Source: Pezizomycotina sp. ARF18
Lineage: Eukaryota; Ascomycota
Assembly: GCA_002224055.1 (NCBI GenBank)
Contig: AZLU01000179.1
Span: forward strand, 20,977-84,976
Direction: 5' to 3'
DNA length: 64,000 bases
Positions 1 to 12,748 of the stretch are shown piece after piece (position 1 is the stretch's first letter; each line of letters opens with the position of its first letter). The position numbers and the translations under genes were made by a program. Under the pieces are notes generated by a model. The model did not search any database and was not told the origin of the DNA. It saw nothing but the letters and a program-made list of their open reading frames with translations.

Positions 1-895
1 ATATGGAATAAAGTGGGGCCGGCGGAGAGTAACGGGGGCCAAGTGAGGACGTTGAGGAGGGGATACAAAGAGAAAAGGAAGAGGTTGTGGAGGAGGAGAA
101 GGAGCAGAAGGAGGAGAAGGGGGAGAAGAAGGAGAAGGCTGGGTTGACTAAGCTTTTGTTCGGGATGTTCGACTCCAAACCCACGGAGACCGAGACGAAG
201 CAGAGGAACGACGGAAGAGCAACTTGAAACACCCAGCATAATCCGCAAGCACGTCGTCCTCCCCGCGCTACCGAAACCGCGCACGGCGTCCTTCCGCGAA
301 ATAAACCTCCGCCTGCTAAAGAACTTCTTCCCGCAACCCGCCGAAATCGCGTTCCTCTCGCAGTCCGCGACGCGGCGGTCGCCGATTATGCTCAACTCCG
401 GCCTCGACAACCTCTCGTTATCCCGCGACGACCTCGAACCCTTCGGTAACGAACAGCTAGCGATCTACAGCTCCACAGTAAACTACTGGAAATCGCGCGA
501 TTACAGAACTTTCCGCGCGAACCCTAACGCCATGATTTCCGCGATCGCGATGTTACGCTCCCTCGATACGGCTGTTGTGAAACACGCCGTCGACGTCGCG
601 TGCAGATTACGACTGACGCATGGGAATAGTGGTGTGCTTGTTATCGGTGAGCACGTTACGGAGAGTCAAGCGGAGGTGTTGAATGGTATGGGGATCGATG
701 TTGTCGCGCTGGGGAAGAATGCAGTGGAGAGTTGGGGTTGAGGTTCTAGCGGAGTGTGTGCGGGTTAGGTTTCCGAACGTGGAGGTTGAGGTCGTTTATG
801 AGGATGGCAGGGTGAGTAGGGAGCGAGTTATGAATGTGGGGATAGTAGGGATCAGAGGCGGCCTGTTGTGCTGGCGAGGGGTGGAGACGGTGTGA
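1..895 (+). pseudogene. 3' part of an unrecognised protein gene, frameshifted
   Basis: I do not recognise this protein. The reading runs through three frames. Frame 3 (about 36-227) encodes a Glu/Lys-rich, probably disordered stretch (EEKEQKEEKGEKKEK) followed by LTKLLFGMFDSKPTETE. Frame 1 (about 218-741) gives a well-composed segment with RKHVVLPALPKPRTASFREI, LLKNFFPQPAEIAFLSQSA and GVLVIGEHVTESQAEVLNGM. Frame 2 (about 735-895) continues with FPNVEVEVVYEDGRV. Codon third positions are GC-rich, unlike the flanking DNA, which supports real coding origin. The two junctions need single-base shifts near 220 and 735. The 5' end lies outside the window. An unannotated intron near 220 could replace one of the shifts. 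Confidence 0.45.
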
Positions 896-3800
896 GAGAG
901 GAGTTTGGAGTGATCTAAAGAGAACTAACAAGAGGAAAAAGGGCGGTTTAGTTGCTTTTGTTTTACCCTACTCTGTGTTTTCTTTCTATTCGGGGTTACT
1001 TCACTTAACGCTGTTTCTTCCCGGTTATACTAGTAAAACCATTCACCGTCATTTGACGGGAAGCGTAGTAGCGCGCTCGCCTATTTATTATGGGGTTAAA
1101 AGCTTTTGTAAAATAAATCCGTAAATATATGTATATAAAGAATTTAATCAGAAAAAGGCCCTTGTCCATGTCAATGCGTTCTTCAATCTTCCCTCTAAGG
1201 AGATGACGTTTTTATCTATATGTATGAATGTAGCCCTATCTTTGCATCTTGGCCAGTACGTAAATATTCGATGTGATGTGGAAAAAAAAAGAGGGGGGGG
1301 GGGGGGGGGGTTGGAGGCTTATAGCAAAGGAGAAGGGCAAAAAGAAGAAAAGTTTAATCAGGCAATGGTGCTTTTGCGTACAGCTCCTCTGTGATATCAA
1401 ATCTCAGTATTAGCGGCAGGTAAGGTCAAAAATCTCTCTATCACAAATAAGAATCAGTTATACGATCACTATGTTGACAGATGCTACAGCTACTAGCATC
1501 CTATCGTCCGAGCTTCTTCGTGGCAAGATATATAGAGAGAAATAATAATGGGAGACGGGAGAGGAAGGATATATGAATGGGGGGGGGCGGAATATAATCC
1601 AAACGGTACTCTACTAATAGTAACAGGAATCTCATCCAATACATATTCCGATAGTCACTGTGTTTCCACTGTCACTGCTACATAGGGCCAGCACTGGTGT
1701 GCCCGGCTAGTGAGTTTAAAACACACGTAGGTTTGTCCGAGTTACAGGCACTAGTATAACATCCAGTAGGCGGTCTTCACGATCCTCCCGCTAGTATGAG
1801 TGTCATACTCTGCAAATACCAGGACGAAGAAGAAAAGACAGGTGCCCAGGGGGATTCTAATGTGCTGTCACTCACGAAACTGAATTTGAGATCGAAATTC
1901 TCTCCTTACCCACCTTGAACAATTCTTCTCACCGTCAAGGCGGGGCGGAGACTCGAAGCACCAGCTGCGACTACCATTGCTATTCAAAGCTCCCATCCCG
2001 GCAACGAACCTTGATAGAGTTTCTAGAAGATGGCAAATCACGAAGTTGGGCATGTACCTATAATAATTACACAAATCAGCCGTCTAGTGGTTAGAAACCC
2101 TTGCAATGGTGGAAGAAACTTGAAGAAACCATTCATTGCTACATACTGTATCCCTTTAGTTTGAAATAACCCGGATTTTTGCGAATTTTGGTTCGTTGGT
2201 TCCCGTTAGCCATACTTTTCTCAAGATTCTTGCAGAACAAGACCCTCAGAGCTGCCTCGGCATAAGGCATTCGCTTGGGCACGGTGATTGGAGCGTGAAT
2301 AAATACAATACCCTGTTTTAATTGGAGATGTGCTGAGGCGGACTCGCGCAGCCAATTCTGAGGGCATCATGAATCGGGAAGGTCAACAATTCGGAATCTT
2401 TTTCAACCCAGTATTCAGTGCTCCCGTGAACCAGTTTCTCGGATTTTTGCCACGCGTTGTAGATAAGCAATTTCTTACGCAAAGCTAGCATGACTCGAAA
2501 TGAGTGTGATGGACTTGAGCGAGCAATGAATCGTACACCTGTTGCGTCTTGATGATCTTGGAGCCCTTCAAATACCACATCACTCCAACAACGACCAGTT
2601 TTACTTGATGATGTTCAAATGCTAGCGTTTTAGAAAGTGCACTTTTCATCTTGTCTACATGTTCACCTCTGGAAACTTGAACCTTTTCCCGGGAACGTCT
2701 ATATGTTTGAACGACCATTGGTTTTGTTTTAAATGGCGACGGGAAACCTATTTACCAAGAAAACATCCGGAAAGGATGCGATTGGCTTCCAGATTATCAG
2801 CACAGATAGCATCTCGGCTACAGTCTCTACGTGGGGGTTAGGATCAACTCCCCGAATATCACCACCGCCGAGGGGCTGTAAGATTGAACGCGACAAGGGG
2901 ATTTTACCTGTTTAGAAACGTGTCTGTTGAGAGTTTGCCTCTTACTTATTGTTTAATTACTCTGGGACGGCTGCGATAGCAAGACATACTGTATTTAATA
3001 TGCACCTGGCCTGCGGATACTAATAAGCATCAGTGATATTTTTTCCTCTTAGTGAATAGGGCTCCCGGAGGCTTATGACTATAAAACTGAAAAACGCCGT
3101 CCCGCTGTGCTGAGCATTGACGTCGGTCAAGGCGTTTCATTTCTTACCTGGGAATCTTTATCAGAGTGAGGGGCTCCTTGTCCGGTTGCCAATAAAAGTG
3201 TTTCCTAACCCGGTTCCATCAATATTAATGTAGTCGAAACAAATCTTCCGGGCCACGAAAACGATCCCTCCATCGAGAAGAGAATATATGCTTTTCATCT
3301 GAATTCGTCTGGCCAGGGATAATGCCTGCCAGAGTCATTAGGCAGGCAATATTTCCTCGAACATTCTAGACTCTGCAGTTGCCTGATAACGTTAAAGCCC
3401 GGCCCTTGCGCCTTTGTGGAGAAGAGAGCAAGGCTAAGCGAACCCCTCTTTTTGCAGAATGTTCTACTCGGCTTCTCTCAACATCCTTCCATTGATACAG
3501 ATGATTTTAACCTTCTAGCACGCGTGATTTTGTGAGTTTTGGTATCGTGACCTCAACGACTAACCCAACGCCGCATCGTCTTTCTGTTCTTAGGGCTCTG
3601 ATGGCCGGTAGCCTAAAAACAAAAAAAAAAAACATGGGGATTCTGGTTGGCCCGCTGGATTTTATTGGTTGCAGATAACGACAATGACCAGAACGGCAGC
3701 TCCGGCGAGCTTCCAAAAACCGATTGTCCCCGCTATTATGGTATCTGGGATAACGCCGTTCAAACAATAAGAATGCAGCACAAGGAGGCTATTTTTCATT

Positions 3801-4581
3801 TCAAATTTGCAATAAAACCGGTACCAAACCCTCCCGACTTTCTTGGATGATTGTCACTTGTATGCAGGTAATGTTGCACACCCGGAGAATGCCTGCTGCG
3901 CCTAGTGTCGCCAATGAATATTACTCTTTTTTAGTGTCGTCTGCCCCATATTAAAATGTGGAGAGAACAAGGAAAGGGGGTTACAATATGAGCCTTGGAG
4001 AGCGAAACCAACTTGTTATATTGGGCAATTGCGTATGGACTCGTAGTGAGAAGTTCAAGTTCACAAAGGCTCATGTGTATACGCTGTTTTTGTATTCATG
4101 TCGCCAGTTTGGGATGATCAACTGATGGAGAGAAGAGACTCGAGGTGTTAATTAGTGTCAAACATCGGAGCTCGTATACCGTCAATCATAATGCAGTCGT
4201 CTTATAAATACTCACTGGGCACCCTATATTCAGGGACGGGTCTTTCTATCCCTGAGGATTGCCTTGAAGTTTATGAGACATTTTGTTTTTCCTCTTAATC
4301 TCCCCGTCTTCCCGCTTTTTTACCCTGTCGATTTTTGATTCCCTTATACTTTTTGTATACTTGCTGTTCTTTCTTTTTAGATTTCGGGCTACGATTTTTG
4401 TTCAGTATCAATCAATTCAATGAGGTGCTCGTTCTTTCGGACTATATTAGTTAATATGAGAGGAAGTCCCTTATGTTCACGATAAACAACCAACTTCACG
4501 ATCTTCGAGTACTAGCAAGGACTTCAAGACGGTAAAAGAAAGGTCTAAGGCAGATATCCAGGCAGGAGGACCGTTGCGAAT
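896..4581. other. Intergenic, no supported gene
   Basis: Only short open frames without recognisable domains. A run of nine A followed, after GA, by 18 G lies at 1282-1310. On the minus strand around 3650-3770 there is a short reading ending in a hydrophobic helix (IIAGTIGFWKLAGAAVLVIV), which could be the tail of a lost membrane protein, but nothing upstream supports it. Minus-strand frames at 2318-2718 are ordinary in composition and I cannot assign them. Confidence 0.5.
1293..1310 (+). repeat. G18 homopolymer
   Basis: Eighteen consecutive G, preceded by A9 and GA. Seen directly. No role is evident. Confidence 0.95.
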
Positions 4582-6081
4582 ATGGCGACCGTTATACCGC
4601 CGCTCGAAGTCTACCTATCATGGCCGAAACCGAACTACGTTAACCCGGCCGACAGAGGATACGAAATGGTAGCCGTCGAAATACCTTTCCTGGTTCTTGC
4701 TGCCGTTGTCGTCGGCCTGAGATTCTACACTCGGTCCAGGATAATACACCACGGCCTCGCCTGCAACGATTACCTGATACTCAGCGCGTTGGTTTTTCTC
4801 ACAGCGATGGTTTGCTTACACTTGGACGGACTACGGTATCACTGGGGAAGGCATGCGTGGAATATTCGGCTTGTTTGGCTCACGCCGCTGCTAAAGGTTT
4901 GTGCACAATCTCTTAGGGCGGCTTGTCTTCGTTTATTTAGCGAAATTTTTTATGGAGGATGACAGGAACAGCCTCGAGGCCGTTCGTGGAAACAAAAGGG
5001 AGAACAGAAACTAATCAACAAAAAGGACTCACATTTATGTTTATCAAAAGGGGAGAAAATTGTTTCATGACGTTCATCACATAGCTAACGGTTTCATTAC
5101 GGAAAAAAACTTTGAAGTTGGTCATAGCCACCGAAATTACCTTCGTAATCTGCGTCACCCTCACGAAGGGATCAATCCTGGCGTTTTACCTCCGCGTCTT
5201 CGCATCCAATGCCCAAATGCGGATTCTCACATGGCTAGGTATCGCGATCGTAACGTCCTGCGGTATTACGATGCTGTTCTCACGATATTCCAGTGCGTTC
5301 CCGTGGCGGCGTATTGGGACATTTCCATCACGAAACATAAATGTATGAACATGTACGCCGCATTAACGGCGGTGTCAGTTATAAACTCGCTGAACGAGAT
5401 TTATATTTTCGCGATACGATTCCGTGGATCATGAAGCTGAGGCTGCCCCGGCGGCAGAGGGTCGGGTTGATCATCGCGTTCGGATTGGGGTTGATTACGA
5501 TTTCGGCGGGGTGGGCGAGGGTTTATTATATTCTACTGATGAAGAAGACGTGGGATGTTAGCTGTAAGGTTTTCATCATATAACAGGTTCCTCTTTTTTC
5601 CGATATCAGAATTGGTCTCTAACTTAGCACAGGGATGGGCGTTCCGGCGTATTCTGCGACCGCCGTGGAGGAGCTCTGGGTATAATAGCGGCGTCGCTGC
5701 CTTCCCTGAAGCCTTGCTGCTTAGGTACTTCCCAAATCTCATGAATTGGGCATCGACCGGCCAGGGCTCCAGCGACCATAGACGGCCTTATATCCACGGA
5801 ACCGGGCAGAGTGGTGGTTATCACCGCAGCGGCAACAACGGAGATAGAGCTCAAAGGAGTGGAGGAAATGGATGGGGCACGACGGAGGAGGTCGAAGACG
5901 CGGATGTGGAGAACGGTATCACACACGTTCGGAGAGCGAGGATGAGCTCTATTACGAAGGCGGCAGCGGTGAAGCTGGTGCAGATTGACACGTGAGCGGG
6001 CGACAGGAGGATGAGCTCAGCTATGAGAGAGAAGTCACCAAGTACACCGGCGAGCGAAGCGGGATATTGTCCGAGTCCTAG
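4582..6081 (+). pseudogene. Fungal rhodopsin-type (SAT4-like) integral membrane protein, frameshifted
   Basis: Seven-helix plasma-membrane protein of the fungal 'rhodopsin domain' family (Pfam Fung_rhodopsin); ligand and function are unknown for most members. Exon 1 (4582-4896) has the usual N-terminus: helix 1 followed by a charged loop (GLRFYTRSRI) and DYLILSALVFL. An intron (about 4897-5117) leads to LVIATEITFVICVTLTKGSI. Then come FQCVPVAAYWD, the loop KLRLPRRQRVG, helix 6 LIIAFGLGLITISAGWARVY and, after a second intron (5564-5632), GVPAYSATAVEEL and GIIAASLPSLKP, the family's last-helix signature. Frame changes are needed near 5285, 5423 and 5672. A Glu/Ser-rich cytoplasmic tail seems to run to the stop at 6079-6081. 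Start chosen at the first ATG of the conserved frame. Confidence 0.75.
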
Positions 6082-7069
6082 CGCGGCGAGCTCTAAAGGG
6101 GATCTAAGAGATGCTCATGGTAGCACAGAACAGCTGGCCGAAGTTGGGCCAATACGGTAGCAGGAACTCTACATCTTCGGCTTTTTCCTTTCTCTTGTTT
6201 TATACTTGTTTTGATGAGTTTGGTTTGAAATGGGATAATGTTAGATGATGTACATAGAAAGCGCTTGCTTTTCTTTCTATTTATGGGTTGTTTTTCGTAG
6301 CGAATAAGTGGTCTTATTTCTATCGTGGAACCATTCCTTTTTTCGATTATGCAGCAGAAGAAGTCGGCCTAATCGCAGTCGAGAACAGTGAAGGGATATT
6401 CTCAGGCCATTTCCCGTTGGGGAACTTTGTTCCACACCAGTTCGAAGGCCTGAAAATCGCGACAAATATCGGTCTCCTATGTTCAGATTCTGAGTAACGA
6501 GATAATTACCTTGTTGATCTCTTTCCTTCGTTTCGCGATAATCAGTCTCGTATATATGTAATAATCGACCACATAGCTAAAACTAACCGAACCCTTGAGC
6601 CGAATTTTCGCTAGGCTTGAGCGAGCGCCACCTTTTTTAGCCCTTTTTTCTCGGTGATGGGATCCGAAAGCCTAGTTGTCAAGGGACGCAGCTACGGGGA
6701 GATAAATACGTCACTTTCTCGGTTTTTTGCCCGTTTACTGGTAATGTGGAGATGACGGCGGTCTCATTGGAATTGCCGATGGTGTTTGAAGTCCGAGAAT
6801 TGAAATGGGCGGGCCGACGAACCGATATTTACTTGGAAACCTTTCTTCGATACCCTCTTCAACTTATAGATACAGCTTCGCTCACAGGAGGGTAATATCG
6901 CTCTCTCAGCGGTAACGGTCAACAGTCGGTCAACTGTATTTCTTGATACAAATACCCATTCCATTCACAATGCTAGGCCGAGCTATTTATTATTTCGAAT
7001 TATATTCTCCGACTATCGGAATAATGTGTATCCATCATGACTTAATTCTTCTCCGACTTGCGACGAGTC
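6082..7069. other. Intergenic, nothing recognised
   Basis: Spacer between the rhodopsin-like gene and the convergent P450 gene. AT-rich in part. No domain, tRNA or repeat seen. Confidence 0.5.
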
Positions 7070-9052
7070 TCAGCGCTCCTTTGTGGTAGGGACAAACGTA
7101 TCGACCATTTCATATCTTCCTCTGTAGTTTCGAACAGCTGGAATTGAAATCGCCTGAAGACTATGCCAGTACTATGTGGAGTTCCGCCCATGCCAGACTA
7201 TTAAAGTATTGTTAGCTTAATACTACTCAATTTCTAAGGTGGAGGGATACGGGATCGGACTTACTTCATCCCAACGCAAATTCTCGAGCCTCTCGAAAAT
7301 GGCATGAAATGCTTTTCCATCTGGGCCAACTTAGGTTTCGACGCCTCTAGCCACCTTTCTGGCCTCAGACGTGGGGGTCCGGACCGAACACGACCGGATC
7401 ATTGTGGTAGATGTAGTTCGAATGGAAAATAGCGGTCTATGGGGACAAGAAAAAAGTGAGAAATGGTAATTCATGCGGTTAAGTCTGCATCATGTGGAAG
7501 TATGGCACTAACACCACCTGGGATAAACTGGTCTTTGACGTAGGTTCCGCTCGGCGGTACTACACGTGGAGAAACCCGGGAACGCCGTATGAATGTCTGA
7601 GAGACTCTTTTAATACCGCACCCTGCAAGACGGACAACGGGGAGCAGCGGAGTTGGATCGTAAGTAAGAGCAGCGTAAAATAAAATGGTAGCATGAGCAA
7701 CGAGTGGGTGGGATTTTGCAGTTAGAATAGACTGGGAGACTGACAAAATAAGGAAGAGATTCGAGGTCGGAAACTGAACATTCATCATGCAACCCCGGCA
7801 TCACTGATCGCAGCTCCTCTAGAATCCGAGCTTCGGCTTGAGGATTCCGTAGAAGGTTGTAGGTAGCAACGTTAAAGCGTGACCAGTTGTGTCCGTCCCA
7901 GCAACGACTAGAAGTATAGCTTCAACGGCGATCATTCTATCTGGCAGAGGTTTGCGGCCCGTTTTCGGGTCGTGATTGAGGAGGTTCTGGAGAACATTTC
8001 TATTGGCAGGATTATGGAGGTCGGAATCCGCTTTCAGAATGAATACTTGGTCCCGCCCTTTCTGATTACTCGAAGAACCATTATCAGACCCAACAAACAT
8101 ACTTATAGAAAATGTAAGGAAAGATATACCTTCATCCATTGCATAATATCGTGAAACCCGGGTAGAACTATCCGCAAAATACTTTCAGGTAAACAGTGAA
8201 ATGTAATCATAAGAATTTTCATGAAGCTGGGGAAGTATTTGTTGAAGTGGACCATCTTGGTCGCTCTTTGAAAGGCGCCGAGAAACATCGCTGGAAGTCC
8301 TCGGCCTCGAGAGATCGGGGAACTGGAGGCCGCAATACTCCGTAATGATATCGGCTGTGAGAGCCTTGTAACCACGCGTAGCGTCCAGAGGCTTTCCCGC
8401 GAGAGCGAATTCTTCAACCCTTTTCATGAACAGTCGCACTTTGTTATGGATCAAAGGCTCGAGCGTTTTGACGGCAGGCTTGGAGAAGAAAGGCAAGATA
8501 GCCTCTCGACGAGCACGGGCTTCCGGAATGCTCGTCAACGCTATGAGCGATCCTGCGAGGACTGGCTGGCAGTACGATGCGGGATCTTTGGCGAACTTAG
8601 TCCCATCTTAAATACTCTGTCCAGACAATTAACCCGATGTCCTGGAAAGCGGGCTCGCCGATTCTGCGATTGTTTGCACTCTCTAGAAGCACTTACTCGT
8701 GTAATGGTCGATATCCCGAATTGCAAGTCCATTGGACCTAGGCGTACAATAGGACCTGTCACGCGAAGTTAGCCCTATTGAAAAAAAATTCCGTACTGGT
8801 ATGTCTCGAGATAAATTCCAAGTTACCGTATTTCTCAAACAATTCCGGCATATGGAATATCAGTTGACCCCGGTTTAAGACGTTCCATTTGAAGTAGTAA
8901 AGCCTGGAAACTCTCGCAAGGATGGGTCCGGGAAACTTTGCGATCGGGTGAAAGAAGGCCCTGTAGATGCAAATTGCCCACAAATATAACACAGAGACAC
9001 CCATTACCAATAGCACTGACGTGCAAGTCGGGACGTGGAAGACCAGTATCAT
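7070..9052 (-). pseudogene. Cytochrome P450 monooxygenase, multiple frameshifts
   Basis: Membrane-anchored haem-thiolate monooxygenase of secondary or xenobiotic metabolism. From the N-terminus it has a hydrophobic anchor, then FFHPIAKFPGPILARVSRLY, then across a clean 71-base intron GPIVRLGPMDLQF. These are followed by DPASYCQPVLAG, LTADIITEYCG, the I-helix LVVAGTDTTGHAL (oxygen-activation threonine), NPQAEARILEELRSVMPGLH, the ExxR helix AVLKESLR, RPERWLE and the haem loop FSRGSRICVG with its cysteine ligand (DNA 7270-7299). The tail LAWAELHIVLA and DTFVPTTKER closes it. The domain set is complete, but at least six single-base frame changes break it (near 8597, 8300, 7865, 7570, 7385 and in the last exon). 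Several introns retain good splice sites. Substrate cannot be told from sequence. Confidence 0.88.
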
Positions 9053-10511
9053 AGTGTCGAGAATTAGGCAGGAAACTGGAAATATGACGACGGGATCGGG
9101 CCCAATCGCAGTCGACTAAGGATCCGTAAGTACGCGATATCAATCCAGAATTGTCTATGAATCGCTTCTTAATTGACACATTTCGTTGCGGGATATTGCA
9201 AATACCCAGATATATACCATCTTGTGAACCCGTTCAAGCTATCACTTAGACCGTTTTATCCCAAAGACGGTGCCTTTGAGCCTGGCGGAGGTCTTGGCTT
9301 GTTGGTTGTTTCTGGTTGAAGTCGGAGGTTCGGGACTTAGAGGCAGTCCCTTTTGGGCTAGTGGTCTTGCGAGGCGCTATGCATAAAGGCTTAATCTGTT
9401 CCGAGCGCCCGAGCGGTGACATGAACGTCGAGACAAGAACGCCAAACAAGAGTTATTGATAACAAGGCATAATCTTGAGCAACAAAGCTTAGCGCTAACT
9501 ATCAAAGTTATCAACTGGTAAGGGGCTGGTCTCGGTATTGGTTTAATTCTTGGGCCGATTTCTGGATGGTATTTTATACCTTACTTACTGAAGTATTTGC
9601 CCACCCCGAGCACACGCCCCGTCCCCGCAACTCCAGGCAATGTTACGGGCGCGAAAAATTACCTTAAGTGGAACATGCTGTCCTTTGACCCGGTACTTAG
9701 AAAAACCTCCATATAGGATCGTCCTAGAGCTGACATCCGCCGATCTGCGCTTGATTGAACAGCGCGTTGGAAAATGTCTTGCTTCTACCCTGGTTCAAGC
9801 GAGCATGTTCATGGTAGCGTATACTTGAATCCCCTAAATTTGTAGCTTAAACTGCAGCATCTGGGGAAAGCTTGGCCACAGACGCGGCACAGATCGGCGC
9901 TTTTTTGGCTAAGTGGCATTTGATCCATGTACGTTATGCGCGTATTTGTTGTCATGGATCATCACGTAGGAAAGACATGGTCTATGAGAACGTTGCGATC
10001 ATGTTTCGGTCGCATGGGACGTTGCGTCGTGTGAAAAGAGCTTCTCCGCCGACCGTTGTTAGGAAGCGAGTGGGCGTGTTAGCTATCATATTTGGCGAAA
10101 TAGATCTTGGTCACTAGGGGGTATTGTGAAAGGATTCGTTCTTAATCATCTTACGTACAGGTCTATCATCGTTATTCATTACAAATATCTAGCTATACTA
10201 TATAGATTAGAGGCAACAAGAGCAGAGAGAAACGAAATATGAACAAGTATTTGCTATAAAATCTAATAATGTGAGTGACCCTTTGGAAATATCCAAGGGT
10301 CGAGCATGTGTTATCCCGGTCTTCCAGCCTTCTCATCGAGAGTACCGTTGCTAGACACATCCACTTCAAGAACCTCTTCCTTAATTGACGGTAGGTTTCC
10401 TCCTACTCCCAACAGGATCACCTCATCTTGCAAATCGCGAGAAGACTTGCCAACGGCACCTGTATAAGATTATTTGTTAGAACTCGATTTAAAAATAATG
10501 GTTTCTAAAAT
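9053..10511. other. Intergenic, nothing recognised
   Basis: Upstream of the P450 start and downstream of the DUF1399-like gene. Short open frames at 9640-9828 and 9872-10117 (+) show no domain and lack neighbours that would support them. Confidence 0.5.
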
Positions 10512-12255
10512 TTATGGAATTCTCTGCGACATACCTTTAATCTTAATTCTCGCCTTGCCCAAATCTCTGTAATCGCACAGCATCTTTGAAACCCGTGATA
10601 GGACACAGAACACCCTGATAACTCTGTTGGTCGTCCAGTAGCCTTTCCTCACGTCGATCGTGGTATAACCTTCCCTATACCTCCGCACCCACATCACGCA
10701 TGTCTCGCGAAGCGCCTCCAGCCCCCTCCCCTGCCGTGTGTCGAGGAACCTCTTCTTGCATGACAAGCGCGCCGTGCGGATGCAAAGGTCGATGTCGACC
10801 GTCGGAACGTAGTACCGCCGATTCCCTTCCCTGAGCGAAACGAACTTGGCGTAGCGATCTACCGCGTGCGGGAAGTCTAGACCTAGCATGGACGATATCC
10901 AGGGCCGGGGGAGAAAGACTGCTCGAGAGCGGCCTCTACGAGATCTGAAGTATAGTGGAGTATATAGAGGAGGAATAAAGGGGAAGGATGTGGCGGGTGA
11001 GGAGGTCGGGATGGGCGAGGTGGTCCGGCAGGATATACGCTTGACTTGCCGAAGTGTGGTTTAGCAGTGGATAGGAGGTCGTCCTCGGAGAGCCGCCGCG
11101 ACGTGAGGAGGTATTCTCCGAGGGTGTAAGGTGAGTATCTGTACGGTGGAATGAGAGTTCGGGGTATTTTGTGCCCTGAGGAGGATCATGAGGTCGTCGC
11201 TCATGAACTGTGAACCTGTTAAGCCTCTGACTTTGTGTGGGCTGTTTCTGGTGAACGAAGAAGCTTAGCTTCAATGTCGGAAGAGTATAAGAATTTTGAC
11301 TGGGAGTTGATAAATTCCTTACGCTTCGGATATTAACCATTGCTCCACATCCCTCGCCAAGGCAGCAAGCCGTAATCTTTCCTTCATCAAACCATACCAC
11401 AACCATGGCAAACTCCGATGCTTTTCTTTCCGCCGGCACGCATCTTGTACACAGCATCGAATGGGAAAACCTCAACTTCGCAGCATCGGGTACATTCGAA
11501 CTCAACGTCCTCAAAGATCGGCTCTTCGTCCATGGAATCCATAATCTGATAGGATGCTGAGCACGTATGGATGTATTCCTCCCAAGCCTTCTTCGACCAA
11601 GTGTCGGTCCATGTTTTATTTCTGATCATCCGTGCGATTCTTGCTAATGGGAATCTAAATCTCGCGCTCTTCTTGAAGAGGGCTGGTGAGATTTGGCGAT
11701 GTCGGTGTAGAAATGAGAATCTAGAATATGAGTGTGAAAGATAACGCAGACGTCCCTAAAAGTTATAAACGCGTTAGCTCAGAGTATCCAGCAAGAGACA
11801 AACCCGCCAAAACACAGGGTAAAAAAGTGATTTCTGAAGTAGTAGTCCTAAGAGCCGTTGAGATTAATATTACTCACCATGGTGTATCGGAATCTCGGAA
11901 TCTTTCATAGATTCTACGAGACAAAGATAGCGGACGTATCGGGTTCAGCGTGGACTAGAACCGGTGAAGTTGAGATGAATTTAGAGAGGCCAGTAAGGAG
12001 TATTGAAATCTCATATAAATCAGATGGTCCTGAGTTAGAGGTGGAGGTTAGCGGGCGCCTAAAACGCTCCTCATGAAACAGAGGTTCTTTGTGGCGCTTC
12101 GGTTATTATTAACTGACCTTAATCGTCGTCGGCGTGACAACATCATCTACTAGAGAAGCTGTACTATCTAATGACTTCCTGCTGCTCATCGCAGACACGT
12201 CAAGGGACTTCCTACTCGTGTTTGCCGATATATCGAAAGATCGTCTATCTGTCAT
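10512..12255 (-). pseudogene. Glycine-rich-domain (GRDP / DUF1399-like) protein, degraded
   Basis: Fungal relatives are large cytosolic proteins of unknown biochemical role. Visible pieces in order: a possible first exon from the ATG at 12255 (Ser-rich, SANTSRKSLDVSAMSSRKSL, then a GT donor); FRFPLARIARMIRNKTW and SKKAWEEYIHTC near 11570-11680, resembling the family segment before its Cys pairs; EFECTRC and VCHGCGM (11390-11520); a shifted frame with RYSPYTLGEYLLTSRRLSED; then FPHAVDRYAKFVSL and YYVPTVDIDLCIRTARLS (10770-10880). The last matches the family core VPTxDxDLxWHTxxLS, but the Trp-His pair is replaced. At least three frame changes are required. The 192-codon open frame over 10936-11514 is mostly an out-of-frame reading. 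Family assignment is from memory of motifs. Confidence 0.5.
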
Positions 12256-12688
12256 CTTGAATACTGTGGAGATGATTCGGACGAATGAATGACTAGTGGA
12301 TTGTTATTTGCTTTTGACTACGATCCTTGTAGTAGAAGAGAATGCTGGTACGTGAATATGCAGTAATAATAGATACAGTAAAATAGGTACCTAACCACTA
12401 AGGGGGTGGAAGAGCAGGCTTTCTCGGGACTCGATCCGTTAATGGTCGCCTCCAGCTCTGGACGTGGAACTGGGAGAATGGCGGACCGTAGCGTTCATAT
12501 ATATTCTTTTTCGAAAAATGTAAATTTTAGCCAAGCGAGGGATGTCTAACCGCCTTCCCGACCCTTGATCTTACCAAGACTATACCAAGACTTGTACGAG
12601 ACTCCTTGAGTTATACCTTGCACCTTGTTAAAATTTGATTTCATTTTTTTCCTATTCTCTATTTTTTTTCTTTTTTGTGTTATTATTC

Positions 12689-12748
12689 TGACATCTTCGT
12701 TCATTTACCGATCGCCTCTGACATCTTCGTTCATTTACCGATCGCCTC
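12689..12748 (+). repeat. Perfect 30-bp tandem duplication
   Basis: Two identical adjacent copies (12689-12718 and 12719-12748) of a 30-base unit beginning TGACATCTTCG and ending GATCGCCTC. It is a multiple of three and lies in an open frame (FIYRSP repeated), but no gene is recognised there. Confidence 0.95.

Noticed and set aside
1282-1310. G-quadruplex regulatory element
   Set aside because: It is a single uninterrupted G18 run without nearby genes; a homopolymer is the simpler description.
5624-5926. 100-codon minus frame
   Set aside because: Antisense of the rhodopsin-like last exon.
10936-11514. 192-codon open frame on the minus strand as a separate gene
   Set aside because: Low-complexity Ser/Thr/His reading; convincing segments lie in the other frames and match the DUF1399-like gene.
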